The notes below the pieces were generated by a model. The model saw only the letters and a program-made list of their open reading frames with translations, was not told the origin of the DNA and searched no databases. A stretch of DNA of 51,506 bases from the NCBI GenBank assembly GCA_027858345.1, contig JAQICX010000188.1, forward strand, positions 1-51,506. The letters run 5' to 3'. Below are positions 42,441 to 51,506 of the stretch, one piece after another. The stretch's first letter is position 1, and the number at the start of each line of letters is the position of its first letter. The DNA is from Kiritimatiellia bacterium (GTDB taxonomy: Bacteria; Verrucomicrobiota; Kiritimatiellia; JAQICX01). Made by a program: the position numbers and the translations under genes.

Positions 42441-44345
42441 CTATATCTCCAATTCAATCCCAAACATTACAGAAGTTCCAGGCATTTGATATCCAGGATA
42501 ATATTCATAATCCACATTGAATATGTTATCAACAGACAAACTGAAAAGAATAGGTTTTCTATTCTCAGAAGATAAAGTATAATATAATTTACAATTATTT
42601 ACAAAGAAAGAGTCGACTTTTTCTGCAACAGCACTTGGTTCATTACGTTTTCTTATGAGAGCGTAGTATGAATCCATATATGTTCCATCAACAACAATTT
42701 TCCAATCATCCATAAACTCCCAGCTAATTCCAAAGTTAATACTTAGTTCTGGAATATATGGCAAATCAACGGGGTCAACATCGTACATCCATGTTGCACC
42801 AGCAAACAGAGATGCATCATCAAGAAAATTCCAAGAAGCAGACAGTTCAAATCCTTTTGTGCTGAAATCATCAACATTCTGCCAGGAAGGTGGAAAAGGA
42901 GGTACCACAACAATAATTCTATCATTACCATAATCAAAGAAACTTGAGAAAGTCACTGTAAAAGAATCAAACAAAGTCTGCTGCAGGCTTGCCTCATAAT
43001 GGTCGACTGTTTCTGCCTTCAAGTCCTCCCAACGATTATCCCCAGGCATAAAGATTTCACTGTTAATCTTAACAAATAGTCCGGGATAATTAACACCTTT
43101 GGCATAATTTAAAGCAAGTTTAGTTTGATTATATGAAAAGACTGCACCAACCTCCGGAGCAAATTCACTATCAAATTCGCTATGCAAAAAGTGTCTTGCA
43201 CCAAAAGTGAAAACAGAATCAACGATACCTTCAAAAGTTGTTGAAGCGGCAGCATAAGGAGAAGAAACAATAAATGTTGAATAGTCTGATTTATTATTAG
43301 GCTTAGCAGGAACCTTTGCATTCACATTACCAGTTGACACATCACAATCAAAGCCGGTCATGAGGTCAAGCCAGTTTGACAAACTAATATTTTCTTTAAG
43401 ATGTGTTCCATATTGGCTATATTTTGTTATGGTATCCAGACCAGGTGTTTCATCCTGATCCTGCCAGTCAAGCTTTCCATATTGATAATATGCCTTAATA
43501 TATCCATTATATTCATCATAACTGTTTTCAAGAGATGCAACAACCATAAAGTCGTCAGTATAGTATTTGCCCTTTGAAAGGACTTCAAGATCGGAAGAGC
43601 CTGGATCATTTGCATAATTATCAGAAACATTAACAAACAGAGTAGCATCCCAATTGTCGTCTAATTCATAGCCAAACTTTGTTGTTGCATTAAAAATATA
43701 TCCATCAGCATCTTTTCGGTGTCCGTCTGATGTAGCATATGTGTTTGCAAAAATGTAATCAAAATCTCCAGACTTGCCGGAAAACATAAAACTTTCTTTA
43801 AAAGTATTAAAAGAGCCGTACTGCAATGAAAGATTACCATTATATCCCTCTTCAAGAGGACGCTTTGTAATCATATTAACAGCTGCAAACGCCTTGTTGC
43901 CAAATTTTACCGGCTGTGCACCTTTATATACATCAATGCGTTCAACAACATTAATATTCAAAAAATCCATCATAGGATGACTCCACACGGCCACCATCTT
44001 AGGTATGTCGTCAACAAGAGTCAACACCTCTCCACCGGGTCTCGATGTACCCATGCCTCTAATAAAAATGCCGCCACCTTCTGCTCCACCAAAATTCCCA
44101 ACAACATTATATTTAGAAATTGTTACTCCAGGAACGTTCTTAAGAGCTGACTGCAGATCAAATGCATTAAGATCTTTAATCTGTTGCTCTGACACAGTCG
44201 ATACAAGTTCACCTGATTTGTTAATGACAGGCGACTCAATGGGTGCATATATTGTCAATTCCTGCAATTTTACAGGAGCTTCTTGAGCAAAAAGGTTTAC
44301 AATAGAAATGAGAGAGCCGGCAACTAATATTTTTAAGATATTCAT
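42441..44345 (-). CDS. TonB-dependent outer-membrane receptor
   Basis: About 634 residues. Signal peptide 1-20 (MNILKILVAGSLISIVNLFA), a plug domain with VSEQQIKDLNAFDLQSALKN then VPGVTISKY, a GIFIRGMGTSRPG segment and VVERIDVYKGAQPVKFG, followed by a 22-strand-type barrel rich in Tyr/Asp and ending MPGTSVMFGIELEI. It takes up a metal chelate, vitamin or glycan across the outer membrane; the substrate is not evident. I chose ATG 44345 because it begins the signal peptide; the frame extends upstream to 44441 without coding character. No TonB/ExbBD or permease genes are nearby. Confidence 0.93.
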   Translation of the reverse strand: MNILKILVAGSLISIVNLFAQEAPVKLQELTIYAPIESPVINKSGELVSTVSEQQIKDLNAFDLQSALKNVPGVTISKYNVVGNFGGAEGGGIFIRGMGTSRPGGEVLTLVDDIPKMVAVWSHPMMDFLNINVVERIDVYKGAQPVKFGNKAFAAVNMITKRPLEEGYNGNLSLQYGSFNTFKESFMFSGKSGDFDYIFANTYATSDGHRKDADGYIFNATTKFGYELDDNWDATLFVNVSDNYANDPGSSDLEVLSKGKYYTDDFMVVASLENSYDEYNGYIKAYYQYGKLDWQDQDETPGLDTITKYSQYGTHLKENISLSNWLDLMTGFDCDVSTGNVNAKVPAKPNNKSDYSTFIVSSPYAAASTTFEGIVDSVFTFGARHFLHSEFDSEFAPEVGAVFSYNQTKLALNYAKGVNYPGLFVKINSEIFMPGDNRWEDLKAETVDHYEASLQQTLFDSFTVTFSSFFDYGNDRIIVVVPPFPPSWQNVDDFSTKGFELSASWNFLDDASLFAGATWMYDVDPVDLPYIPELSINFGISWEFMDDWKIVVDGTYMDSYYALIRKRNEPSAVAEKVDSFFVNNCKLYYTLSSENRKPILFSLSVDNIFNVDYEYYPGYQMPGTSVMFGIELEI

Positions 44346-44519
44346 ATATGATTTTTCTTTTATTCTTTTTTTAATTAGGTTATAGTACACAAAGTGATTA
44401 AGGAATTTAAAGTTGTTAAAATACTGTATTGTACATAACAATTTTTAATATCCTAAATCAACAAAAATTTTTGGTAATGTAAGGTAATAAGAAATAAAAG
44501 TCAATACATAAGGATTTTA

Positions 44520-45263
44520 ATGTACGATTTATCTGGAAAACGAATTTTGGTGACAGGTTCAACAAGAGGAATAGGCAAAGCAATTGCTAAAAAACTTATA
44601 GAAAGCGGAGCAATTGTTGGAATAAACGGTAGAGATGTTGAACAGACAAAGGCAGTTGCAGAGGAACTGAAAGGTGCAACAGAAATTGTTCCATTAGCAT
44701 ACGACCTTTCTAATCCGGAAAATGCAACACAGATTGTAAAAGATTTTATAGATGCAACTGGTGGTATAGATGGTCTAGTCAATAATGCAGGACATGGAAA
44801 ATCCATGGCATTTAGAGGCGTAACGCTTGATAAATGGCAAAGCACATTTGCTCTTAATGTCGAATCGGCATTAATGACCTGCCAAGCTGCCTACAATCAG
44901 ATGAGAAGACAAAAAGGTGGCACAATTGTCAACATGGCATCAATTTCAGCCCATGGCCCTGGCAAATGGATGAGTGCCGACTATGCAGCATCTAAAGCAG
45001 CACTTGTGAGTCTAACCAAAAGTCTTGCATTTGAATCTGCAAGGTTAGGCATCAGAGTTAATGCGGTTTCCCCTGGCATGGTCGATACAGATATGACAAA
45101 AATCATACCACAAGCCAATAGAGATGGCATGAACATTCCACTCAAACGCTTTGCACAGCCGGAAGAAATTGCAAATGTTGTTGCATTCCTGCTTTCTGAT
45201 GATTCGCAGTACATCACTGGACAGTCTCTAAATGTTGATGGTGGTCTGCATTTCAAAGACTAA
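44520..45263 (+). CDS. SDR-family oxidoreductase (FabG-like)
   Basis: Classical short-chain dehydrogenase/reductase, 247 residues. Cofactor loop TGSTRGIG (12-19), NNAG (88-91), catalytic Ser near 141-143 and Y155-x3-K159 (DYAASKAAL), then SPGMVDTDM and a C-terminal ITGQSLNVDGG. Likely NADP(H)-dependent 3-oxoacyl-ACP reductase or sugar/alcohol dehydrogenase; the family does not allow a more exact call. AAGGA lies 7 bp before the ATG. It diverges from the TonB receptor across a 174-bp AT-rich promoter region. Confidence 0.94.
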   Translation: MYDLSGKRILVTGSTRGIGKAIAKKLIESGAIVGINGRDVEQTKAVAEELKGATEIVPLAYDLSNPENATQIVKDFIDATGGIDGLVNNAGHGKSMAFRGVTLDKWQSTFALNVESALMTCQAAYNQMRRQKGGTIVNMASISAHGPGKWMSADYAASKAALVSLTKSLAFESARLGIRVNAVSPGMVDTDMTKIIPQANRDGMNIPLKRFAQPEEIANVVAFLLSDDSQYITGQSLNVDGGLHFKD

Positions 45264-45757
45264 AAGAAATACAATTAAAAATCAAGAAACATTAGCCCGG
45301 GATGAACATAGGGTGGACACTCGTGGCGGAGCCTAAGAGAGGCTGGAGCCTGCGACAGCAACGAAGTGGCACCCCGCAACCAAAGCTGGCGGCCTGTCGC
45401 GCCGTAGGGACGAAGGCGGAAGCCAGCAGATTAAGGTTAAGATAAAGAGCTGACTTTCGTCAGCAGAATTAAGGAATGGCAGAGCCATTGATTGTTTTTT
45501 AGGGCGGGCGTTGCCGCCAATCATGGTTCCACGGGGGCAAGCCCCGAGGTGACCTAAAAGATAGAACGTCGACTGTGTCATGCATAGCGACGCGACGCAT
45601 GGAACGTCCACTGTGTCCTGCATAGCTCACAGAGCGAAGCATGGAAGGCAAAACAGAAAACGTTGGATGTTGATATCATGTGGTGTAACATCTTGTAAAT
45701 AATGATATTGAAAAAGGCAAAAACGAGCAAAACAAAACAAACGAATGGAGAAACAAT
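45264..45757. other. Gene-free spacer of GC-rich mosaic repeats
   Basis: 45394-45424 is the inverted tccgccttcgt...ggcgcgacaggc repeat. 45500-45555 has gcgggcgttgccgcc and gggcaagccccg palindromic patches. 45567-45648 holds two tandem copies of the 'actgtgtc(a/c)tgcatagc' unit (tgtcatgcatagcgacgcga, then gtcctgcatagctcacagag). The last 90 bp are AT-rich and lead to the MscS gene. Confidence 0.65.
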
Positions 45758-46633
45758 ATGACAAATGGAGTAGAAATTGCTGAAGTCGCAACTTTCAGCA
45801 ATCTTATGGCAAACTTCCGACCGGATACTTTTTTAGGCTATATAAAAGTGTTGTTGTTGAAATATGGAATAAATATTTTGATAGCAATCATCATACTGAT
45901 TGTGGGTAAAATTGTTGTAAAGGTAATCTGCGATTTAGTAAAAAAGTCACTGGCAAAATCAAGCAAGCTTGATGAAATGCTTGTTAATTTTATTAGTAAT
46001 ATTCTCAATGCCCTACTCATGACATTTGTCTTTATTGGAGCTTTAGGACAACTTGGAGTTCAAACAGCATCATTAGTTGCAGTTCTTGGTGCTTGTGTCT
46101 TGGCGGTTGGCTTGGCTCTTCAAGGTTCTCTATCAAACTTTGCTTCCGGTGTACTTATCATAATTCTAAAACCATTTAAGGTTGGAGATTTTATTGAAGC
46201 AGCTGGTACAAGCGGAAGTGTTCAGGAAGTCAACATTTTCACAACAGAACTGTGCTCACCAGATAACAAAAAAATTACAATACCAAACTCCCCCATTATG
46301 TCAAACAGCATAATAAACTACTCTCACCACCCAACAAGACGTGTAGAAGTCATAGCATCTGTGTCATACGACGACGATATGGACAAAGTTAGAGAACTAC
46401 TGAATGGTCTTATCAAGAAGTCTGAATTGATTCTTGACGATCCGGAACCAGCTATTGTCCTAAAAACACTAAATGACAGTAGTGTTGATTTTTCGCTTAG
46501 ATTATGGGTTAACACAGCTGACTATTGGACAGTGCTATTTGATATGCAGGAACAGATTAAACGAACATTTGATGCAAATGACATTTCTATACCATTTCCT
46601 CAAAGGGATGTACATTTGTGTAAAACGGAATAA
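45758..46633 (+). CDS. MscS-family small-conductance mechanosensitive channel
   Basis: 291 residues, the size of classic MscS. Three membrane helices: about 25-55, about 70-95, and the pore-lining TM3 with the glycine/alanine pattern LVAVLGACVLAVGLALQGSLSNFASGVLIIILKPFKVGDFIE. The beta domain and mixed C-terminal domain follow. Opens under membrane tension to release osmolytes during hypo-osmotic shock. GGAGAAAC precedes the ATG. Confidence 0.96.
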   Translation: MTNGVEIAEVATFSNLMANFRPDTFLGYIKVLLLKYGINILIAIIILIVGKIVVKVICDLVKKSLAKSSKLDEMLVNFISNILNALLMTFVFIGALGQLGVQTASLVAVLGACVLAVGLALQGSLSNFASGVLIIILKPFKVGDFIEAAGTSGSVQEVNIFTTELCSPDNKKITIPNSPIMSNSIINYSHHPTRRVEVIASVSYDDDMDKVRELLNGLIKKSELILDDPEPAIVLKTLNDSSVDFSLRLWVNTADYWTVLFDMQEQIKRTFDANDISIPFPQRDVHLCKTE

Positions 46634-46717
46634 TCAAAAACTTGAAGGGAGTTGTCGTTGAAAACTACAACCTTCATAACATTTCAACAAAACAAATACT
46701 AACAAAAAGGAATCATT

Positions 46718-47194
46718 ATGAGCGTTACAGATGAAATTGCAAAACTCAACGAATTAAAAGATAGTGGAGCAATAACTGAAGAAGAATTTGCGGAAGCAAA
46801 AGCAGAACTACTAAAACAGATTGCTGTAAAAGAAAAAACTACAAGCGAAAGCGATGTACTTGAAGATGAGAATATGTGGGGAATGTTCATTCACCTATCA
46901 CAGTTCGCAGGCTATGTAGTACCATTCTTAGGTTATGTCCTACCAATAGTTCTTTGGCAGATTAACAAAGATAAATCACAAGTGGTTGACATGCATGGCA
47001 AAAACGTTACAAACTGGATCATTTCTGCAATGATATATGGAGTTGTATCGGGTATATTATGTGCTGTAGTCATAGGTATTCCAATGCTATTCGCATTAGG
47101 AATTTTATGCATCATATTTCCAATCATGGGTGCCATCAAAGCGAACAACGGCATTGTGTGGCAATACCCAATGGCAATTAAATTCTTCAAATAA
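46718..47194 (+). CDS. SHOCT plus DUF4870 membrane protein
   Basis: 158 residues. N-terminal SHOCT helical pair (residues 4-36, LNELKDSGAITEEEFAEAKAELL), a short acidic linker, then a DUF4870/Tic20-like domain with NMWGMFIHLSQFAGYVVPFLG, VLWQINKDKSQVVDMHGKNVTNWII and two further helices. The role of this family is unknown; SHOCT modules are thought to mediate oligomerisation. AAAAAGGAA precedes the start. It is 84 bp after the MscS gene, with a small hairpin (gaaggg..gttgt/acaac..cttc) between. Confidence 0.9.
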   Translation: MSVTDEIAKLNELKDSGAITEEEFAEAKAELLKQIAVKEKTTSESDVLEDENMWGMFIHLSQFAGYVVPFLGYVLPIVLWQINKDKSQVVDMHGKNVTNWIISAMIYGVVSGILCAVVIGIPMLFALGILCIIFPIMGAIKANNGIVWQYPMAIKFFK

Positions 47195-47750
47195 AAATTT
47201 GCCAATCATTTATAGTGTTTTTTTATAATCTATGATTATGGTCGAGGGAACCATGGGATGAAATTGTTGGTTTTTCTTGCATATTCAATGAAAAGAGGGT
47301 TGTCTTTATACTTTGATTCCAACAGGGGAACACCTGACACTTTGAGTAACAGGAATGTTATTGGGTACTGTCAAAAATTGTATGAAAAAAATATGAAAAG
47401 GGGAATGTCCAATGAACGGAATACCCCTCCGTCTAGGTAGGACATTACACTGCGTTTCATTTGTTCAATGCTCTAGCTTGCAGAATAAGTCCTGTAGCCG
47501 AGTCGCCCCGGCTCGGGAAAAGGTTGAATAGGGAAGCAACGCCTGTAGCATCGGGCGTTGACCGACGAAAAAACGTGGGGATAAAGCAAAAAATGCTATA
47601 TCCCATTGATTTATAACAAAGCAGGTCTGAAAAAGAGGAAAAAGTTTAATATAATATTTCATATCCCCCCCCAATTTAAATATTCAAACACGAGTATTTC
47701 GAACTTAACACGTAACACATAGGACTTAGTACTGCTGGCGACAGCCAGCT
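47195..47750. repeat. Composite dispersed repeat, modules A-B-C in series
   Basis: 47365-47414 is module A (match 1145-1192), 47450-47570 is module B with the ccgag/ctcgg hairpin (match 101-250), and 47598-47634 is module C (match 1478-1515). Here all three are contiguous, whereas at the left end of the window the MBL-fold gene sits between B and A. The open frame at 47258-47440 is module A text. 47195-47260 follows the DUF4870 stop and is AT-rich with a run of seven T. Confidence 0.72.
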
Positions 47751-48458
47751 CTATTTTCCAAGTTCTTTGTAGATTACACTGATTGTGGTTTTGCCATCTG
47801 GATTTGTGTTTGCATATACAGAGCAGAACCTGTTTTTCTTAATCCAAGTCATATAGTTAGGCAACTTTTGACCTTCAAGAAGTGGTACTCCAGTAGTCCA
47901 ACCAGAAGCAGCAAGAGCTTCAACATAGAAGGTTTGAACAGTGGCAGGCAGAGCCATCACCTCTGATGTTTCCATTGAAAAAGATGTATCATCATTGCCA
48001 AGAAAACTTATTGGAGTACTACCTGGATAGGCAGGAACTTTGGTCAAAAGATGTTCAACCAGAGGAGTCTGCGACTTCAGATACTCATCTTTATTCTGCC
48101 GAATAGCAAAAACTAATGTGCTTTCTAAATCGCCAAGATTAATTACAATCAAACGAGTAACAAATTTACTTCCCTCAATAGTAGCTTGGGCAAATGTTCC
48201 TCCTTGAGTTAACTCAACACCGAATATACCTTTTAACTTTTTAAGGGTATCAGCAAACGACATACTAAAGGATATTATTTGCAGATCAGCTTGCGAGTTA
48301 TTTATATTTGCGCCTGTTGAATATGCAGAAATTCCACCGCTATTCAAAATTGATTGAAAAGGTGCATTTGCTGATTGAATTGTTGTGAATACTCTAGCAT
48401 TTACAGCAAATGCAGCAAGCATCAACAATATTAAAAATTTTGTTTTAGTAAATATCAT
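47751..48458 (-). CDS. Secreted protein of the pseudopilus cluster, unknown function
   Basis: 235 residues with a signal peptide (1-21, AVNA|R). Mixed alpha/beta body with serine/threonine-rich N-terminal part and no known motif. Overlaps the upstream TadE-like gene by 14 bp, so it is cotranslated with it and probably periplasmic within the same assembly. Confidence 0.6.
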   Translation of the reverse strand: MIFTKTKFLILLMLAAFAVNARVFTTIQSANAPFQSILNSGGISAYSTGANINNSQADLQIISFSMSFADTLKKLKGIFGVELTQGGTFAQATIEGSKFVTRLIVINLGDLESTLVFAIRQNKDEYLKSQTPLVEHLLTKVPAYPGSTPISFLGNDDTSFSMETSEVMALPATVQTFYVEALAASGWTTGVPLLEGQKLPNYMTWIKKNRFCSVYANTNPDGKTTISVIYKELGK

Positions 48459-48969
48459 CTGTCTGAGTCATCCAAACTTCCACATCAATAGTTATGCTAT
48501 CCTTATTCCATATCAAGCTTTTAAAGGCTTCTGAAAGAACAACAGTCTTCGTCGATTCACCACAGACTAACCCATAGGCGTCAACAGGTGAGACAACAGT
48601 TCGTATTTCGTTAAATTTTGACCTTGGAGCTGAGCCTATAAGATTCCAATCGGATGAATTGACAACTGTTTTGTCAACCACATCATTTTCTAAAGCCATT
48701 GAGTTGCCTGCAATCTTGATATCATCGGCAGTATACTTTTTCCAGTCTGAACCAGAATCTACTGACGAAACATATATTGGCGAGTTTATGCCTGAAAGAG
48801 CTGATATGGCTCTGGACCCAGCTTCTGAACGTGCTTCTGTCATTGCATCGGCATGTTGTTTGGTCAAAACAACACCTTGAAAGACCATTGTCAACAGAAT
48901 GAGAAGTGCGACAATGCCTATCACAAATTCTATCATAGCTTGACCAGATTTTGTTTTTTTCGTTTTCAT
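48445..48969 (-). CDS. TadE-like pseudopilin
   Basis: 174 residues. A short basic leader, then the TadE hallmark SGQAMIEFVIGIVALLILLTMVFQGVV (glycine-glutamine-alanine before a single hydrophobic helix with a glutamate at +5), which is the prepilin-peptidase site and polymerisation helix. The rest is a small periplasmic domain. TadE/TadF proteins are minor components of Flp/Tad pili. Cotranslated with the downstream secreted protein. Confidence 0.85.
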   Translation of the reverse strand: MKTKKTKSGQAMIEFVIGIVALLILLTMVFQGVVLTKQHADAMTEARSEAGSRAISALSGINSPIYVSSVDSGSDWKKYTADDIKIAGNSMALENDVVDKTVVNSSDWNLIGSAPRSKFNEIRTVVSPVDAYGLVCGESTKTVVLSEAFKSLIWNKDSITIDVEVWMTQTDDIY

Positions 48970-49250
48970 CTTTTTTCTTTATCTTCTTTTCTTCGTCGGT
49001 CATCGCCCGACGCTATCCGCCTTCGTTCCTACGGCGCGACAGGCAGTTGCTGTGTCTGTAAATGAACCTTAGTTCGCCAATGCTCCTCCCTCTTTTATCA
49101 ACCTTCGCCCGCTGGGCTACGGCAGACACGGGGGAGGTCACCTCGCCTGCGAGGTGGGAGGGGTACTTCCTTCATCATTGGATATTCCATGTTGGATTTT
49201 GGATATTCTTCTCATATTTTCAATAAATGTTGTCAACTCTGAATCTAATC
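48970..49250. other. Spacer with dispersed repeats
   Basis: 49017-49045 is a copy of the tccgccttcgttcctacggc repeat. 49115-49165 is GC-rich (gaggtcacctcgcctgcgag, a cctcgcctgcgagg palindrome). 49171-49220 is a 9-10-bp-periodic phrase (ggatattccatgttggattt) related in inverted orientation to module A. No gene seen. Confidence 0.6.
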
Positions 49251-50657
49251 TTAGTGTCCTCGTGTAGTTCCCCCGCCTCTGTTACCACCGGAAGATGGTG
49301 CAGTACAACTCTGCACATTATCTGGATCATCCAACCAGTCAATTCCATCGTTTCTAAATGAACCTCGTTCCCATGTGCGAAGTTGATTACAAAAATAACA
49401 TCCTGGTGTTAAACCACTTGTTCCATACAATATATATTTTGGCAAGTGATCATTAATATGTCTCTGCCACTCTAAATCAAAAGCTCCACCATATGGCGTT
49501 GATGATGTGTCAAGAGGGATTAAACGAACATCATGAAATGCCGGAATAACCAGATCATATAGACATGGTGTTTCGGTGTCATTCAGATATCCAAAAGCCT
49601 TTGCAGCAGATGTCCACGTAACTCCATTGGTAACAATTTCTCCGTCTTGCCCTGGGGTTAATCTCTCCATATCTGTTTCAATTCTTGTTGCGGAATCTGC
49701 ACCTGTATAATCATATTGTGGTTTTACTGTTCCTGTTGCAGGGAAGCCACTTTGAATATCAAAGCTACTCCACGAATTCCATGCTCCAGATGAATAGCAA
49801 TACCAATTAAAAGAGTTTGTTGAATTCTGAACATTCACGAGAGATCTACCGTGTTCAGCCAATGAATAGTCCTCAGATGTCTGACCAGCAATGTTGCCCA
49901 GACGAGTATTGCGGCGGGATAACTGTAATCCAAGAATTTCAGAGTTGACAGGTATGAAGGAGGTGAACACAGGCAAAGGTCCCCAATTGCGGTAGCTATT
50001 ATATGTCTCCAGCAAATTCATAGCATGGAAATAGAACCAGCACCAGTTTTGTCCGGCAATAGCGTCATAAAATTCATACATTAAAAGGTAATGATTATAA
50101 CTCACATCTGTATAAAACTTTGCATTGTCTATGCCAACAGCAATTCCACGACTTGCAATGCTCTCCAGCATTGTTGCATACTCATCCCATGCTCCAGGGT
50201 ATGGCTCAGCAAAAAGCATGTTGCCTGTTGTTGGAGATTGCTGGGTATACTGATTTCTTACAATATTTGCATGTTCAAAAACATAGTCTGTGAACTCATC
50301 GTTATTAAAGATACCATTGTTTTTTCCAGCCTGTTGAGCTGCATCAAAACCAATCAATGGTCCGGTAAAGGCAAGACGAACCTGTATGTTTGATATGGCA
50401 TCTACAGTGGCATAATCTCCATCTGCAATGGCAATGGCATTCATAATGTTTAAGTCACCCATTATGTTTAATGAGATTCCCTGCCATCTAGCACCCATAA
50501 CAGCAGCAGAGTCGCCTGCATTTCTTATCTTGCTTTTTGTGTTTAATATATTATGAAGATCAAAGACCCATATAACAGCAAAAAACATTATGACTAAAAC
50601 GACTAAAAAAAAGATTAATGTCTGCCCATTTTTTGAATTGTATTTTTGTTTGTTCAC
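49251..50657 (-). CDS. TadG-like pilus assembly protein
   Basis: 468 residues from a GTG start with TAGGAG upstream. Begins with NGQTLIFFLVVLVIMFFAVIWVFD, a TadE/TadG-type N-terminal helix, followed by the TadG sequence KSKIRNAGDSAAVMGARWQG (normally 'QNAADAAALAGA'). The large periplasmic part is rich in Trp, Tyr and Asn with no VWA MIDAS motif visible. Presumably a surface or periplasmic element of the Tad-type apparatus. The Gly/Arg-rich C-terminus (GGNRGGGTTRGH) is unusual. Confidence 0.75.
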   Translation of the reverse strand: MNKQKYNSKNGQTLIFFLVVLVIMFFAVIWVFDLHNILNTKSKIRNAGDSAAVMGARWQGISLNIMGDLNIMNAIAIADGDYATVDAISNIQVRLAFTGPLIGFDAAQQAGKNNGIFNNDEFTDYVFEHANIVRNQYTQQSPTTGNMLFAEPYPGAWDEYATMLESIASRGIAVGIDNAKFYTDVSYNHYLLMYEFYDAIAGQNWCWFYFHAMNLLETYNSYRNWGPLPVFTSFIPVNSEILGLQLSRRNTRLGNIAGQTSEDYSLAEHGRSLVNVQNSTNSFNWYCYSSGAWNSWSSFDIQSGFPATGTVKPQYDYTGADSATRIETDMERLTPGQDGEIVTNGVTWTSAAKAFGYLNDTETPCLYDLVIPAFHDVRLIPLDTSSTPYGGAFDLEWQRHINDHLPKYILYGTSGLTPGCYFCNQLRTWERGSFRNDGIDWLDDPDNVQSCTAPSSGGNRGGGTTRGH

Positions 50658-50744
50658 ATAACTCCTACAAACCGCCGAAGGTATTCCTACCCACGGAGTG
50701 CCCTATTTACCATCAACCATTTACAATTAACCATTAATCACTAA

Positions 50745-51386
50745 CTAAAACCCCATATCATCTAAATACAACGGGTAATGATTTTCTAGCTCAACGCTGC
50801 TTCTCAACCATATACTGGTTGCATTTGGAGCAACGAATGACCACATAATTGGAAAAAGTTCAGGATATTCCTGTTCAACAGTAACATCCAGCAGGCCGCC
50901 CACAACTGAGACTCCCCCTACTGCACCACCACTGGCATTTATATTAATATTATTCCAATTTTCATAGTCGAGAATTGCTCGCGAACTAGCATTGTTTACA
51001 CTGGCAAGGTATTGAGGAACTCTTGCTCGTTCAACACCATACTGGAGTGACTGCGGATTGCTGTTAAGAGCTGTATCCCAAGCATCTCCCGGTGACATGT
51101 TGTTAAGACCTGCATTTTGCACAGATGAGTTAACAAAAGCTGGCTCAAGCATTTTCCCGGAAACAGAGATCAAAGCAACACGTCCAACTTTATGGGTCAT
51201 CCATTGGTTTAAACCAACTGTTTTGGCTCGTGCAACGGAATTAGCAGAATAAGTCAATATCTCTTTTGCCGCAAAAAGATAACACAACTGAAAAAGTCCC
51301 CAGAAAACAATACATATCAGCCCAAACATTAAACATGTTTCAATCAGTGATTGACCAGACTTTAAGTTTTTATTTTTATATCTCAT
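50745..51386 (-). CDS. TadE-like pseudopilin, first gene of the cluster
   Basis: About 213 residues. Basic leader then KSGQSLIETCLMFGLICIVFWGLFQLCYLFAAKEIL, the TadE cleavage/helix motif. The periplasmic domain has no known motif. I chose ATG 51386; a GTG at 51401 would lie inside the contig-end repeat. That repeat begins two bases upstream of the start, so the promoter is either in the repeat or beyond the contig. Confidence 0.82.
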   Translation of the reverse strand: MRYKNKNLKSGQSLIETCLMFGLICIVFWGLFQLCYLFAAKEILTYSANSVARAKTVGLNQWMTHKVGRVALISVSGKMLEPAFVNSSVQNAGLNNMSPGDAWDTALNSNPQSLQYGVERARVPQYLASVNNASSRAILDYENWNNININASGGAVGGVSVVGGLLDVTVEQEYPELFPIMWSFVAPNATSIWLRSSVELENHYPLYLDDMGF

Positions 51387-51387
51387 G

Positions 51388-51504
51388 TTAGAGCATTTCA
51401 CTAATGAAACGCAGTAAATCTTTGTCCTGCGGCTTCCGTTGAATCTTTCAAAAAAATACGCAATAGGCCTGCTATTACTTGATTTTTTTTAAGCCCAACG
51501 TCGT
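51388..51504. repeat. Right copy of the contig-end inverted repeat
   Basis: Reverse complement of 1-119 apart from the length of the A/T run (eight T here). It abuts the start codon of the TadE-like gene, so this copy probably contributes the gene's leader. Confidence 0.9.
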
Positions 51505-51506
51505 CC

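Noticed and set aside
1-51506. Linear replicon with terminal inverted repeats
   Set aside because: Relatives of the end repeat occur inside the window and the content is chromosomal; no replication or telomere genes are present.
1-51506. tRNA, rRNA, CRISPR array or IS transposase
   Set aside because: I looked for conserved tRNA arms, rRNA words, regularly spaced direct repeats with unique spacers, and DDE/HUH transposase motifs and found none; a covariance search would be more sensitive for small RNAs.

Overview
The window looks like a chromosomal contig from an AT-rich, Gram-negative, free-living or host-associated bacterium. The evidence for Gram-negative is a TonB-dependent receptor, an ArnT-like glycosyltransferase and TadE/TadG-like pilus proteins. 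Intergenic DNA is crowded with short dispersed repeats, and several of these phrases remind me of PVC-group genomes (Lentisphaerota/Kiritimatiellota). That placement is an impression, not a demonstrated assignment. Both contig ends are inverted copies of one ~118-bp repeat, so the assembly probably broke at a multicopy repeat.

Layout. 1-13620 (mostly +): MBL-fold hydrolase, NtrC-type sigma-54 activator, DnaQ-like exonuclease, ArnT-like glycosyltransferase, malic enzyme, a small secreted CARDB-like protein, a YgiQ-type radical SAM protein, a MalK/UgpC-type ABC ATPase and a YfhO-like membrane protein. 13822-18719 (-): a beta-propeller glycosidase-like protein, rlmH and a GH38 alpha-mannosidase. 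19135-20043 (+): a secreted protein of unknown function. 20218-38423 (-): an 18-kb defence island. 38869-41277 (-): two small genes separated by paired hairpin repeats, then a WYL-domain regulator. 41846-44345 (-): VanZ-like protein, a broken gene and a TonB receptor. 44520-47194 (+): SDR oxidoreductase, MscS channel and a SHOCT/DUF4870 protein. 47751-51386 (-): a TadE/TadG-like pseudopilus cluster that meets the contig end.

The defence island is a type I restriction-modification locus. hsdM, an ORF6N-domain protein, a coiled-coil membrane protein, hsdS, a SieB-like protein and another membrane protein form a tightly overlapping operon. hsdR and a DUF4268 nuclease lie 8.5 kb further on. Between them sit a membrane-anchored HerA-type ATPase, the stump of a GHKL ATPase gene, a DUF2971 protein and a 1275-residue STAND-like NTPase with a C-terminal PD-(D/E)XK-like domain.

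The most striking observation is that hsdR, hsdS and hsdM all carry in-frame insertions of one palindromic repeat family (ends ACCCTCA...TGAGGGT, two internal hairpins). The hsdR and hsdS copies hold only the hairpins. The hsdM copy carries an intact DUF559 (Vsr-like) nuclease domain between two hairpin units, and one palindrome there is bounded by a perfect 10-bp direct repeat resembling a target-site duplication. I read this as a candidate undescribed mobile element: short non-autonomous forms plus one nuclease-bearing form, all reading through in frame inside restriction genes.

No tRNA, rRNA, CRISPR array, integrase or conventional IS transposase was seen.
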